Origin: Colwellia sp. RSH04
Lineage (GTDB): Bacteria > Pseudomonadota > Gammaproteobacteria > Enterobacterales > Alteromonadaceae
Length of the DNA: 64,000 nucleotides
Assembly (NCBI RefSeq): GCF_003545765.1
Contig: NZ_QXIO01000006.1
Coordinates: 124,001 to 188,000, forward strand
Reading direction: 5' to 3'
Numbering within the stretch: the first letter of the stretch is position 1; each line of letters starts with the position of its first letter. A program made the position numbers and the translations under genes. The notes below the pieces were generated by a model. It was not told where the DNA came from, searched no databases, and saw only the letters and a program-made list of their open reading frames with translations. Positions 42,549 to 51,717 of the stretch are shown one piece after another.

Positions 42549-43868
42549 ATGTTAGAAAAGATTCGAGATATCATTGAGGGTGTTTCAAATAGCTATGGTG
42601 AAGAGTTCACCAACAATATCATGTTATCTCTGAATAAAGCGATTAACGCAGATTATACTTTTATTGCTCAGTTAAATGAAAAGCAATTTACTGCTCAAAC
42701 TATTGGTCTGGTAGCACAGGGACAATTAATACCTAATATAGAATACTCTTTAGAAAATACGCCTTGTGCCAATGTTATTGAAAATACCGTATGTTGTTAC
42801 AGTAAAGAGGTATGTAAGATATTCCCTAAAGATCAATTACTTATTGATATGCATATTCAGGCATATTTGGGCACTCCTTTGCATAATTCTAAGCAACAAG
42901 TCATAGGTCTTATTGTTGCGTTATATGAGCAACCTATCAACGATGAAGATGAAGCCTTAGCCTTGTTTCAAGTGTTTTCAGGGCGAATAGCCGCTGAGTT
43001 AGAACGAAGGGAACACGAGAACTCATTAGAACAAACCGTCGCTAGTAGAACAAAAGAGCTATCTGCTACAGTTAAAAAAATGCAAATAATGCAAAAGCAG
43101 TTAATTGAATCGGAAAAAATGGCGGCTCTAGGTGATTTAGTTGCCGGTATTTCACATGAAGTAAATACGCCATTAGGAATTGCCATTACCACCCACAGCA
43201 TTATGCATGATGAACATAAGCAATTAACCAAGTCTTTGAGCGACAATACACTTTCAAAAAAAGCTATGCAACATTACCAAAAGGCAGTTGAAAATGCCTT
43301 AAATTTACAGGGTGAGAACCTAGCTAGAGCAAAAAAATTAATAGAAAACTTTAAAGAAACTGCTGCAGATCAACACCAACTTGAAATCGAAATGGTTAAT
43401 ATTAGTGATTACTATCATAGAGTTATTTCAACCCTTCACTCTCTTATCAAAACGAAAAAGGTGACTTTGTCTGTTGATTGCTATGACGATATTGAAATCG
43501 CAACTTATCCCGGAATACATGCACAAATAATTACTAACCTTATCAGTAATAGTATTCGTCATGGTTTCAATCAAGTTAATAAAAACCATGAAAATCAGAT
43601 AAAGTTCACGATAAACAAAGCTGACGAAGACATAGTACAAATTATTTATCAAGATAATGGCATTGGCTTATCTGAAGAAGCTAAAACCCATGTATTTGAA
43701 CCCTTTTATACAACCGCAAGAGATAAGGGCGGAGTAGGTCTAGGTATGTCTATTATCTATAATCTTATCAATCAAAAGCTTGATGGTAATATTACATACA
43801 AAGAGACTACTGAAGGGGCATGTTTTGTTTATCAATTTAAAACAAGTCAGTCTGCGCCAACCGTTTAA
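42549..43868 (+). CDS. Soluble sensor histidine kinase with GAF domain
   Basis: A 439-aa kinase without membrane segments. GAF-like sensor domain at about residues 15-160 (IPNIEYSLENTPCANVIENTVCCYSKEVC... GLIVALYEQP), a coiled-coil linker, the H-box MAALGDLVAGISHEVNTPLG with phospho-acceptor His203, and a HATPase_c domain with NLISNSIRHGF (N box), YQDNGIGL (G1) and GGVGLGMSI (G2). No response regulator gene is adjacent, so it is an orphan kinase. The double Cys pair in the GAF part (CCYSKEVC) is noteworthy for a redox or ligand sensor but is not evidence on its own. Confidence 0.88.
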   Translation: MLEKIRDIIEGVSNSYGEEFTNNIMLSLNKAINADYTFIAQLNEKQFTAQTIGLVAQGQLIPNIEYSLENTPCANVIENTVCCYSKEVCKIFPKDQLLIDMHIQAYLGTPLHNSKQQVIGLIVALYEQPINDEDEALALFQVFSGRIAAELERREHENSLEQTVASRTKELSATVKKMQIMQKQLIESEKMAALGDLVAGISHEVNTPLGIAITTHSIMHDEHKQLTKSLSDNTLSKKAMQHYQKAVENALNLQGENLARAKKLIENFKETAADQHQLEIEMVNISDYYHRVISTLHSLIKTKKVTLSVDCYDDIEIATYPGIHAQIITNLISNSIRHGFNQVNKNHENQIKFTINKADEDIVQIIYQDNGIGLSEEAKTHVFEPFYTTARDKGGVGLGMSIIYNLINQKLDGNITYKETTEGACFVYQFKTSQSAPTV

Positions 43869-44036
43869 CAATAAAATATTCATCAAGATTTTTTTCTAAA
43901 TAATATAAATACCTTTTAAAGCTTAAAAGAACCTTACGCTTGATACTAATAAATCAACATGTAGTGCAATGGCATTAGCCATTAGCACTATATGTAGTTT
44001 TTTATTTTGTCTAACAATACAAAAATGTGATCGAGA

Positions 44037-44079
44037 TCAACTATCAGCCACCATTAATTACTATATATTGTGTTTAACA
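44037..44079 (+). promoter_or_regulatory. FNR-type promoter upstream of nrdG-nrdD
   Basis: GTGATCGAGATCAA (44037-44050) matches the FNR consensus TTGAT-N4-ATCAA at 9 of 10 positions. TATATT at 44074-44079 lies about 30 bp downstream of the box centre, close to the spacing of class II FNR-activated promoters. It precedes the anaerobic ribonucleotide reductase genes, a known class of FNR target. Confidence 0.7.
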
Positions 44080-44109
44080 AAACAATTATATCTATATATA
44101 GGTTTCAAA

Positions 44110-44610
44110 ATGGACTTCAATTGCATTGCACCTACCGTAGTTTTTCAAGAGGTACCTAATGAAATTAGCTTATGCTTTAGCATTACCGGCTGCAAAGTAG
44201 GCTGTAAAGGTTGCCATAGTACCGAGTTATGGAATGAAAACTACGGTATGTCTTTATCTAAAAATAATTATCTACATTGGTTAAAAAAATATAAAGGCTT
44301 GATCAGTTGTGTTGTTTTTTTTGGTGGTGAATGGCAACCCAATGCACTTATTGAAAAACTTCTTATCGCAAAAAATTTAGGCTTAAAAACCTGCTTATAC
44401 TCTGGTGAAAAACATATAGGTATTAATATTAGTCAACATTTAGATTTTCTAAAAACAGGTGACTGGCGTGCAGAACTTGGCGGTCTTGAAAGTGTTACCA
44501 CTAATCAAATATTTCGCGATATGAACACCGGCGAAAAACTCAACCATTTATTTATTAAAGACCCAATTAATACAAACTTATTACAAGGAGCAAACAATGT
44601 TGCGGCTTAA
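44110..44610 (+). CDS. nrdG: Anaerobic ribonucleotide reductase activating protein
   Basis: A 166-aa radical-SAM enzyme that generates the glycyl radical on NrdD. Start ATG 44110 (MDFNCIAPTVVF); an in-frame upstream start at 43969 would run through the FNR box. The 4Fe-4S motif is Cys28-x3-Cys32-x2-Cys35 in CKVGCKGC. SAM-binding part VVFFGGEWQPN. E. coli NrdG is 154 aa. It overlaps nrdD by 14 bp; the order nrdG-nrdD is reversed with respect to E. coli. Confidence 0.93.
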   Translation: MDFNCIAPTVVFQEVPNEISLCFSITGCKVGCKGCHSTELWNENYGMSLSKNNYLHWLKKYKGLISCVVFFGGEWQPNALIEKLLIAKNLGLKTCLYSGEKHIGINISQHLDFLKTGDWRAELGGLESVTTNQIFRDMNTGEKLNHLFIKDPINTNLLQGANNVAA

Positions 44611-46378
44611 TCAAGAACAATTAGATGATAAGAAAGATTTTATAAAACATTATTTTGCAGCACAAAATGCCGCAGATGGTTCAAAGATGGATGCCAATGC
44701 TAATGTTAGCCATAAAAACATTGCCACCCTTGAAGCCGAATTATTAAAAGACTGCTTCGTGCAAATAAATCGTACCTTAGTACATGATAAAATTAGTGAA
44801 AAATTTGATGCTGACTTAGCTAAAGAGTATTTACGCCAAATAGAAGACCATGAGATTTACGTACACGATGAAACCAGTTTAAAACCCTATTGTACTTCAA
44901 TTAGTATGTACCCTTTTTTATTAGATGGCTTAACTAAACTCGGTGGAGAATCAAAAGCACCGAAGCATTTAGAGTCATTTTGTGGTTCTTTTGTAAATCT
45001 TATTTTTGCCATTTCGGCACAATTTGCCGGTGCAGTTGCCACGGTAGAGTTCTTAACCTATTTTGATTACTTTGCTCGTCTTGAATACGGCAATGATTAT
45101 TTAGAAACCAATAAATTTGAAATATCAAACCATTTACAACATGTAGTATATGCAATTAACCAACCTGCTGCTGCGCGTGGCTACCAAAGTGTTTTTTGGA
45201 ATATTTCGCTCTTTGATCAACATTATTTTGAGTCAATGTTTGGTGAGTTTGTATTTCCTGACTTTTCTAAACCTAATTGGCAGACGGTAGACAAATTACA
45301 GCACTTTTTCTTAAGTTGGTTAAACAAAGAACGTGAACAATCTGTATTGACCTTCCCAGTAGTTACCGCCGCTATGTTAACTGAAAATGGTCAGTGTAAA
45401 GATCAAGCATTTGCCTTAAAATTAGCAGAAGAAAAAGCACAGGGTAATTCTTTCTTTATCTATTTATCTGACAGCGCAGATTCATTGGCCTCATGTTGTC
45501 GCCTACGAAATGAAATTTCAGACAATACCTTTTCTTATACCTTAGGTGCTGGGGGTGTCGCTACTGGATCAATAAATGTAATTACCTTAAATATGAATCG
45601 CCTTATTCAAGATGGACGTGATTTAAAAACAGAAATTGAGAAAATACAAAAATATCAAGTTGCTTATCGAAAACTGATGGAAGAATACAAAGCGCAAGGT
45701 GCACTATCGGTATACGATGCTGGCTTCATCAGCCTTGATAAACAGTTTTTAACTATTGGTATTAATGGTATGGCTGAAGCCGCTGAATACTCTAATATTA
45801 AGGTCGGTAACAATGCCGAATACAAATCTTTTGTTAGTGATCATCTGCAAGTCATTTATCAAGCCAACCAACAAGCAAAACAAGAATATGGCTATATGTT
45901 TAACACTGAATTTGTCCCAGCAGAAAACTTAGGTGTTAAAAATGCTAAATGGGATAGTAAAGACGGTTACCAAGTTAATCGTGAGTGCTACAACTCTTAC
46001 TTTTATTTAGTAGAAGATGACGAAACTAATCACCTTGATAAGTTTGTTATGCACGGAAAAGAGATGACTCAATACCTTGATGGTGGCTCTGCATTGCATT
46101 TAAATTTAGATGAATCTCTATCAGCAGATGCTTATGTTAAACTTTTTAATGTTGCCGCTTCGACAGGCTGTAATTATTTCTGTATCAACGTAAAAATTAC
46201 TATTTGTAACGCCTGTGAAAAAATAGATAAGAGAACATTACATTATTGCCCTGAATGTGGCAGCGATAATATTGACCATGGCACGCGAGTTATTGGCTAC
46301 TTAAAACGAGTTACTGCATTTAGCCAAGGAAGACAAAAAGAACATGGATTAAGGCATTACCACAGGAAAAGCGCTTAA
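44597..46378 (+). CDS. nrdD: Anaerobic (class III) ribonucleoside-triphosphate reductase
   Basis: A 593-aa NrdD, clearly shorter than the 712-aa E. coli enzyme because the N-terminal ATP-cone regulatory domain is missing. It reduces ribonucleoside triphosphates under anoxia. The glycyl-radical motif RVIGY carries Gly567 near the C-terminus. A four-Cys zinc site reads CNAC...CPEC. Active-site cysteines in KPYCTSISM and ASCCRLRNE. Without the ATP-cone, overall activity is probably not controlled by dATP in the usual way. Confidence 0.95.
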   Translation: MLRLNQEQLDDKKDFIKHYFAAQNAADGSKMDANANVSHKNIATLEAELLKDCFVQINRTLVHDKISEKFDADLAKEYLRQIEDHEIYVHDETSLKPYCTSISMYPFLLDGLTKLGGESKAPKHLESFCGSFVNLIFAISAQFAGAVATVEFLTYFDYFARLEYGNDYLETNKFEISNHLQHVVYAINQPAAARGYQSVFWNISLFDQHYFESMFGEFVFPDFSKPNWQTVDKLQHFFLSWLNKEREQSVLTFPVVTAAMLTENGQCKDQAFALKLAEEKAQGNSFFIYLSDSADSLASCCRLRNEISDNTFSYTLGAGGVATGSINVITLNMNRLIQDGRDLKTEIEKIQKYQVAYRKLMEEYKAQGALSVYDAGFISLDKQFLTIGINGMAEAAEYSNIKVGNNAEYKSFVSDHLQVIYQANQQAKQEYGYMFNTEFVPAENLGVKNAKWDSKDGYQVNRECYNSYFYLVEDDETNHLDKFVMHGKEMTQYLDGGSALHLNLDESLSADAYVKLFNVAASTGCNYFCINVKITICNACEKIDKRTLHYCPECGSDNIDHGTRVIGYLKRVTAFSQGRQKEHGLRHYHRKSA

Positions 46379-46455
46379 ACTCAAATATAAACATTGATAA
46401 ATATCAACAAGTTAAATTAGTTGTATATACATTAAAGGTTGTATTGTATATACAA

Positions 46456-47082
46456 CTAGTCAATTTCATTTGGCGTCACTTTATAGGCGCATCGCCTTGC
46501 TCCTTCAATAATATGCTCTTCTCGAGTTACCTGTGCAACATCAGCCATTAATGTTTGAAATAAATGCAATTCTGAACGACAAAAATTAACACACTTACTT
46601 GCCGCTGCACAAATTGGACAATGATTTTCTAGTAACCAAAAGATGTCTCCCTCTTGCTCAACCGTTGCCATGTAGCCTTCATCTGAACGTATTTTCGCCA
46701 ACGTCTCGAGTTTTTCTGCCACGCCGTATCGATCTGCTAATGCCAATCGATAGTTAGCCATTGAACTACTTTCTCGATGTTCAATTAATTTGTCTAAACC
46801 ATCATCACCGAAAATGGCAATAACAGAGTCAATGATTTGAACGGTTAATTCGTCATGTCTATCATCAAAAAGACTATTACTCTTGTCAGTGAGTAACCAT
46901 GAACGTGTAGGCCGACCACGAGCGGCCTTTTCATCTTTAAAAACCACATCACCCGACTCTTCGAGCGCTTGCATATGTTGTCGCACACCCATCGTGGTTA
47001 ATTGCAATTCATTTGCCAAAAATTTTGCCGTTAGTGCGCCATGCGTTTTTAATAAATGGAGTATCTTGTCATGTGTTTTCAT
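46456..47082 (-). CDS. SufR-like Fe-S helix-turn-helix regulator
   Basis: A 208-aa DeoR/ArsR-type regulator. Start ATG 47082 has GAGGTG 7 nt upstream; an ATG at 47097 would lack it. N-terminal winged helix TAKFLANELQLTTMGVRQHMQALEESGDV. The C-terminal part has the cysteines typical of SufR-like Fe-S sensors: HCPICAAASKCVNFCRSELHLF and ARRCAYKV. Such proteins sense Fe-S or redox state and repress their targets. It is divergent from the FMN reductase/VOC operon with paired 23-bp repeats in the shared intergenic region. Confidence 0.86.
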   Translation of the reverse strand: MKTHDKILHLLKTHGALTAKFLANELQLTTMGVRQHMQALEESGDVVFKDEKAARGRPTRSWLLTDKSNSLFDDRHDELTVQIIDSVIAIFGDDGLDKLIEHRESSSMANYRLALADRYGVAEKLETLAKIRSDEGYMATVEQEGDIFWLLENHCPICAAASKCVNFCRSELHLFQTLMADVAQVTREEHIIEGARRCAYKVTPNEID

Positions 47083-47144
47083 TTGGTAGCACCTCAAATC
47101 AATGTTTTTTTCATACTAACTCTCCTTATTATCAACCATTTAAT

Positions 47145-47206
47145 CATTAAGTAAACTTTTTAATTTATTTTATTACTTGACACCATTAAGTAAACAATTT
47201 AATTTA
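47145..47206 (+). promoter_or_regulatory. Paired operator-like repeats overlapping the reductase operon promoter
   Basis: CATTAAGTAAAC, two variable bases, then TTTAATTTA occurs at 47145-47167 and 47184-47206: 21 of 23 bases identical, 39 bp apart. The second copy lies between and over TTGACA (47177-47182) and TAATTT (47200-47205), which are 17 bp apart and read toward the FMN reductase gene. The layout is that of a repressor operator controlling both divergent genes. Confidence 0.68.
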
Positions 47207-47302
47207 CATAATAATTAGTAAACAAAAAACATTATTAATTATTGAGCGATGTTTTTAGTCATTTAGACTGATCTTTTATTAAATACATAAGGAGTGATGG
47301 TT

Positions 47303-47923
47303 ATGAAAATAGTCATAATTAGCGCAAGCCAAAGAGCGGAGTCTCAAAGTGCCAAAGTAGCCAACTATTTAGCTGAAATAGTGCAAGGCTTTGAAAGTAT
47401 TAACCATATTGAACTATGCAAGCAGAATTTACCTTTATGGGACGGCAAAGAAATTAGCAAAGTGGATAATGCTAGTGATTGGCTAGCCATTAATAGTGAG
47501 TTGAAAAAAGCAGATGCCTTCATTTTAATCACGCCCGAATGGGGCGGAATGGCATCACCATTATTAAAAAATTTTCTGCTTATGTGTACCAGTGAAGATG
47601 TTGCCCATAAACCAACACTACTAGTTTCTGTTGTCAGTGGTATTAATGGTGCTTATCCCATTGCAGAATTAAATATGAGTGCTTTTAAAAATAATAAATT
47701 GGTGAGCATTCCCGATCATTTAATTATTCGATATGTAGAAGATGTTTTAAATACGCATACCGACAAAAACAAAAAACTGTCCGACAGAGATAACAGCATT
47801 AGACAGCGAATAAATTATAGCCTGCATACGCTAACACATTACAGCAAGGCGCTAAAAGGGCTACGTAACCATTTCGCAATGCAGCCATACTTAGGCCAAG
47901 AGAAATACAACTTCGGCATGTAA
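47303..47923 (+). CDS. NAD(P)H-dependent FMN reductase
   Basis: A 206-aa flavodoxin-fold oxidoreductase: VIISASQRAESQSAKVANYL (FMN phosphate loop) and LITPEWGGMASPLLKNFLL (YPEYNG-type motif, here PEWGG). Start at ATG 47303 with AAGGAG at 47289; the frame's earlier GTG and ATG codons overlap that site. First gene of a three-gene operon with two VOC proteins. Quinone or flavin reduction in a stress response is likely. Confidence 0.86.
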   Translation: MKIVIISASQRAESQSAKVANYLAEIVQGFESINHIELCKQNLPLWDGKEISKVDNASDWLAINSELKKADAFILITPEWGGMASPLLKNFLLMCTSEDVAHKPTLLVSVVSGINGAYPIAELNMSAFKNNKLVSIPDHLIIRYVEDVLNTHTDKNKKLSDRDNSIRQRINYSLHTLTHYSKALKGLRNHFAMQPYLGQEKYNFGM

Positions 47924-47946
47924 CACGCTAATCAAAGGAGTACATC

Positions 47947-48330
47947 ATGAATATGAACCAAATAACTCTACCTGTTATTAATATCGAAGAAGCAAATAAC
48001 TTTTACCTCGCATTGGGTTTTATACAAATAGTGGCTACTGAGCATTATTCCCGATTTGAATGTCCAGAGGGTCAAGCAACCTTTTCATTAAGTTTACATG
48101 AACAAAAAGTTCCACACGACGTAGTCATGTATTTTGAACACGAAAAGTTAGACGACTGGGTAAAACAGTGCCAACAACGAGGAATTGTTTTTGAGCAATT
48201 ACCAACCGACCAACGCTACCTATGGCGAGAAGCCAGTTTATCTGACCCAAGCGGCAATAAATTAAAACTTTATTGGGCTGGGAATAATAGATTAAACCCG
48301 CCATGGCGAGTACATAAGACATATCAATAA
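47947..48330 (+). CDS. VOC-family (glyoxalase/bleomycin resistance-like) protein 1
   Basis: A 127-aa single-module VOC protein: INMNQITLPV-type start (MNMNQITLPVINIEEANNFYLALGF), SRFECPEGQATFSL, VMYFEHEKLDDWV and WREASLSDPSGNKLKLYWAG with the C-terminal metal-ligand position. 23 bp after the FMN reductase gene with AAAGGAG. Substrate unknown. Confidence 0.82.
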   Translation: MNMNQITLPVINIEEANNFYLALGFIQIVATEHYSRFECPEGQATFSLSLHEQKVPHDVVMYFEHEKLDDWVKQCQQRGIVFEQLPTDQRYLWREASLSDPSGNKLKLYWAGNNRLNPPWRVHKTYQ

Positions 48331-48346
48331 ACAAAACGATTAGCAA

Positions 48347-48400
48347 AGAGCTAAGTCAATACAACAACACAACAATACAACGACACAACAACAATACAAA
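48347..48400 (+). repeat. Low-complexity CAACA-type repeat
   Basis: About 40 bases of repeated caaca/acaacaa units between the two VOC genes (clear from about 48358). It is a simple-sequence tract without coding frame. It may vary in length between strains and so alter the spacing before the second VOC gene. Confidence 0.6.
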
Positions 48401-48412
48401 AAGGATAAAATT

Positions 48413-48832
48413 ATGATTACATTAGAGCATTTAAATTTAGTGGTGAGTGATTTAGAAAAAAGTTTAGCTTTTTACCAAGCCGCTTTTCCTCATTGGTCAG
48501 TACGCGGTGGAGACAATGGCGAATGGTATGGTAAAAAAAGGCAATGGCTTCATTTTGGTGATGATTATCAATACTTATCACTCAATGATAATGGTGAAGG
48601 CATTAACCGCGATTTAACGGGACATCAAATCGGCTTATCGCATTTTGCCTTTGTCACCAGTGACATTAAAGGTGTCGTTCAGCGCTTAGCAGACGCTGGC
48701 TTTAATGTAGACAAAGACGGCGCTGAAGATGAATTTAGAGATAATGTGTATTACATTGACCCCGATGGCTATGAAGTAGAATTTGTGCAATACCACAGTG
48801 ATTTACCTGAGCAACGTAATCGCTATGGATAA
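48413..48832 (+). CDS. VOC-family protein 2
   Basis: A 139-aa VOC protein: LEHLNLVVSDLEKSLAFYQAAF, RQWLHFGDDYQYLSL, GLSHFAFVTSDI and YYIDPDGYEVEFVQY, with His and Glu at metal-ligand positions (EHLN, HFAF, EVEF). Third gene of the reductase/VOC operon, behind the CAACA tract with AAGGAT before the ATG. Enzymatic role unknown; glyoxalase- or dioxygenase-like. Confidence 0.84.
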   Translation: MITLEHLNLVVSDLEKSLAFYQAAFPHWSVRGGDNGEWYGKKRQWLHFGDDYQYLSLNDNGEGINRDLTGHQIGLSHFAFVTSDIKGVVQRLADAGFNVDKDGAEDEFRDNVYYIDPDGYEVEFVQYHSDLPEQRNRYG

Positions 48833-49136
48833 TCACTAGGACTATTCTATTAATAGCCTAAACACAGGCAGGTTTAAGCTATCTTTAAATGCGTAATCCT
48901 TCTATAGCAAAACTTGATTACGCTGAAAATATTACCGCTTATCGCCTCAAATATATTACTGAAAAAGCTATTTTAATGATTATAATTTTAAAATATGCCG
49001 CTTAATATGGGGTGTATAGAAAAATTTAATACCCGCTATTCTTTACAGTGAAGCGCTAGGTTACTAAAATTGCACTAATTCCTACTATGAACACGTCAAT
49101 TTATCTATAGTAACTTCAACATTGATAAGGCTATCC
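48833..49136. other. 304-bp intergenic region, nothing supportable
   Basis: AT-rich without ORF, clear terminator or promoter that I would claim. An AAGG site close to the end serves the isomerase gene. Confidence 0.5.
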
Positions 49137-51500
49137 ATGCGCACTTTTCATTACTTGCTATTATTTCTTTTTCTTTCAGGTTGTGCCACTTTGGGCGTTC
49201 TTGAGTACGACAAACACTATGGTATTGCGAAAGTTGAAAATAGATTTCAGCAAAACACACAGGCTGACATTGAATCAGCTAATTTTAATAACGAAGTAAA
49301 ACCGATACTAGATAATCGCTGTGTGGTTTGCCACGGTTGTTACGATGCGCCATGCCAATTGAAAATGGAAAACCCAGTAGGTATCGAACGCGGTGCTAAC
49401 AAAACGTTGGTATATAATGGTGAACGCTTACTTACAGCCAAAAATAGCCAAAGCATAAGTACGACGACTCAGCTAACCCCTGAGTTAATTAGCTCATTTC
49501 GTCATGAAGGCTTTTTTCCTGTACTCAACGAACGTCAACAAAGTACTCAAGCTAATACACAAGCTAGTGTGTTTTATCAAATGTTAGCCTTGAAACAAAA
49601 ACATCCATTGCCTAAAGACAATATTCTTGGTGATGATTTTGATTTTTCACTAGATCGAAATCAACAATGTCCTACCATTGAAGAGTTTGCTCAATATGAG
49701 AAGGAGTTTCCTTTAGCAGGTATGCCTTATGGCCTACCTGCATTAACAATGCAAGAGCACAACACATTAACTGAATGGTTAGCGAAAGGGGCAATAATGC
49801 CTAAGGCTGAAGTTTCCACCCATACTGAGCAAGAAATGGTTAACCAGTGGGAAACGCTTCTTAATGGCAGCAGTAAAAAAGCACAATTAGTGTCGAGGTA
49901 TCTTTTTGAGCATTTATACCTTGCCAACTTATATTTTGATGAAAAACGTACCAGCTATTTTAAGTTAGTGAGATCTTCTACACCTCCAGGAGAACAAGTT
50001 TCAGTTATTTATACCCGACGCCCATTTGATTCGCCGTTTACTAAAAATCAAACACAAGTATTTTATCGATTGGTCAAAAATAACGATACAATTATTGCTA
50101 AAAGACACATGCCTTACCCTTTTGGTAACGATAAATTTAAACGACTTAACGAGTTATTCTATTCACTTGATTTCACTGTTAAGGACTTACCTGATTATCA
50201 ACTGAAAAGCTCATCAAACCCATTTGTTACTTTTAAAGAAATTCCGGCTATATCACGCTATAAGTTTTTGTTAGAGCAATCGCAATTCTCAATCATGAAT
50301 TTCATTAAAGGGCCAGTATGTCGAGGCCAAGTTGCACTGAATGTTATCGACGATCATTTTTGGGTGGCTTTTCATGATCCTGAAACAATTGATGCTTATC
50401 ACACCGACGAGTTTATTGTTAAAAATAGTGAGTTATTACAATTACCTGCTAGTACGAGTGACAAAACAATGTCACTTATATATTGGCGACAATACGCAAA
50501 AAACCAAGAAGAATATCTGCAAAAGAAACTGGAGTATTTAGACAAAATAAACTTAAAACAACGTGATCTTGATCTAGATTTATTGTGGAAAGGCAATGGC
50601 AACCCTAATGCGACGTTAACCGTCTTTAGACATTTCGATAGTGCTTCTGTTTTACAAGGTTTTGTTGGCGAAGCGCCAAAAACGGCATGGTTAATTAGCT
50701 ACCCACTTCTTGAGCGCATTCATTATTTGCTCGTTGCTGGGTTTGACGTTTATGGCAATGTTGGTCATCAATTAAAAACACGTTTATACATGGACTTTTT
50801 ACGTATGGAAGCAGAAAGCGCCTTTATTGCATTATTACCAGCAAAAGATCGCAAACGTATTCATGAACATTGGTATAGGGATACTAGTGATACCGTAAAA
50901 GATTATATTTTCTCTGATGACTTTAAACAGTTACCTGAGACCAATATTAACTATAAAACTGATGATCCTAAAACTGAATTATTTCAGTTGATTAAGGCGC
51001 ATACTCAATCTTCCATTGCTGATAAATATACTATTTCTTCAATAGATAACGGCATTGAAAAATCATTATCAAAACTTAACCGTATGGTAGGCAGCTCTAT
51101 CGCCATATTGCCACAAGTGAGTTATGTAATGATTAACACTAAGCAAGGTAACCAAGTATATAGCTTGATAAATAATTCAGCTCATACCAATGTTGCCCAC
51201 TTATTTGCCGAAGATAATAGACGTCAACCTGAAGAAGATACCTTAACGGTAACACGAGGAATTGTCGGCACCTATCCCAATGCTTTTTTTGAGCTTTCAG
51301 TTGAACAAGTTGATGATTTTGTAATGCAATTATCTCAAATACAATCAGAACAAGATTATCGTCAAATAAAAGATAATTATGCCATTCGCCGCACTAGCCC
51401 AAACTTTTGGTCCTTTGCCGATAAATTACACCAATGGTACTTAACTCAACAACCAGCATCAGCCGGATTACTAGATTTTAACCGTCTTGAAAACCGCTAA
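49137..51500 (+). CDS. cti: Fatty acid cis/trans isomerase
   Basis: A 787-aa periplasmic lipoprotein that converts cis to trans unsaturated fatty acids in membrane phospholipids as a stress response. Start ATG 49137 (AAGG upstream); an upstream TTG at 49122 is less likely. Lipobox LFLSGC near residue 17. The heme c motif C-V-V-C-H is at Cys62/Cys65/His66, followed by the Cys-rich GCYDAPC that marks the family. Other Cti segments: SRYLFEHLYLANLYF and VIYTRRPFDSPF. The full length agrees with Cti proteins (about 760-790 aa). Confidence 0.92.
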   Translation: MRTFHYLLLFLFLSGCATLGVLEYDKHYGIAKVENRFQQNTQADIESANFNNEVKPILDNRCVVCHGCYDAPCQLKMENPVGIERGANKTLVYNGERLLTAKNSQSISTTTQLTPELISSFRHEGFFPVLNERQQSTQANTQASVFYQMLALKQKHPLPKDNILGDDFDFSLDRNQQCPTIEEFAQYEKEFPLAGMPYGLPALTMQEHNTLTEWLAKGAIMPKAEVSTHTEQEMVNQWETLLNGSSKKAQLVSRYLFEHLYLANLYFDEKRTSYFKLVRSSTPPGEQVSVIYTRRPFDSPFTKNQTQVFYRLVKNNDTIIAKRHMPYPFGNDKFKRLNELFYSLDFTVKDLPDYQLKSSSNPFVTFKEIPAISRYKFLLEQSQFSIMNFIKGPVCRGQVALNVIDDHFWVAFHDPETIDAYHTDEFIVKNSELLQLPASTSDKTMSLIYWRQYAKNQEEYLQKKLEYLDKINLKQRDLDLDLLWKGNGNPNATLTVFRHFDSASVLQGFVGEAPKTAWLISYPLLERIHYLLVAGFDVYGNVGHQLKTRLYMDFLRMEAESAFIALLPAKDRKRIHEHWYRDTSDTVKDYIFSDDFKQLPETNINYKTDDPKTELFQLIKAHTQSSIADKYTISSIDNGIEKSLSKLNRMVGSSIAILPQVSYVMINTKQGNQVYSLINNSAHTNVAHLFAEDNRRQPEEDTLTVTRGIVGTYPNAFFELSVEQVDDFVMQLSQIQSEQDYRQIKDNYAIRRTSPNFWSFADKLHQWYLTQQPASAGLLDFNRLENR

Positions 51501-51502
51501 GT

Positions 51503-51576
51503 CAGCAAACGAGTTTTAAAATCGTTTGCTGTAACAAAAAACTGCCGCTTGCCCCCTAAACCATTTAGGGGCAAGC
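51503..51576 (+). terminator. Two hairpins after cti
   Basis: CAGCAAACGA (51503-51512) pairs with TCGTTTGCTG (51522-51531), and GCTTGCCCC...TAAA pairs with TTTAGGGGCAAGC (about 51547-51576) with one bulged C. The first directly follows the stop codon. Neither has a long T-run. Confidence 0.7.
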
Positions 51577-51717
51577 CATAGTCATACCCTAAATAGTTCT
51601 GCTACACTGCCCAATGAAATGTTAAATAGTTGTGAATTTCTACCGCCTATTTTATACATATATCCTAAAAACTGCTTAAGCCAAGCTTATTTCAACAATA
51701 GTTACGTGAGAACTGCA

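Noticed and set aside
47294-47302. GTG at 47294 as start of the FMN reductase
   Set aside because: The codon overlaps the AAGGAG ribosome binding site; ATG 47303 has the right spacing.
48347-48400. CAACA-rich tract as possible CRISPR or iteron
   Set aside because: It is a simple-sequence tract without spacers or repeat units of fixed length.
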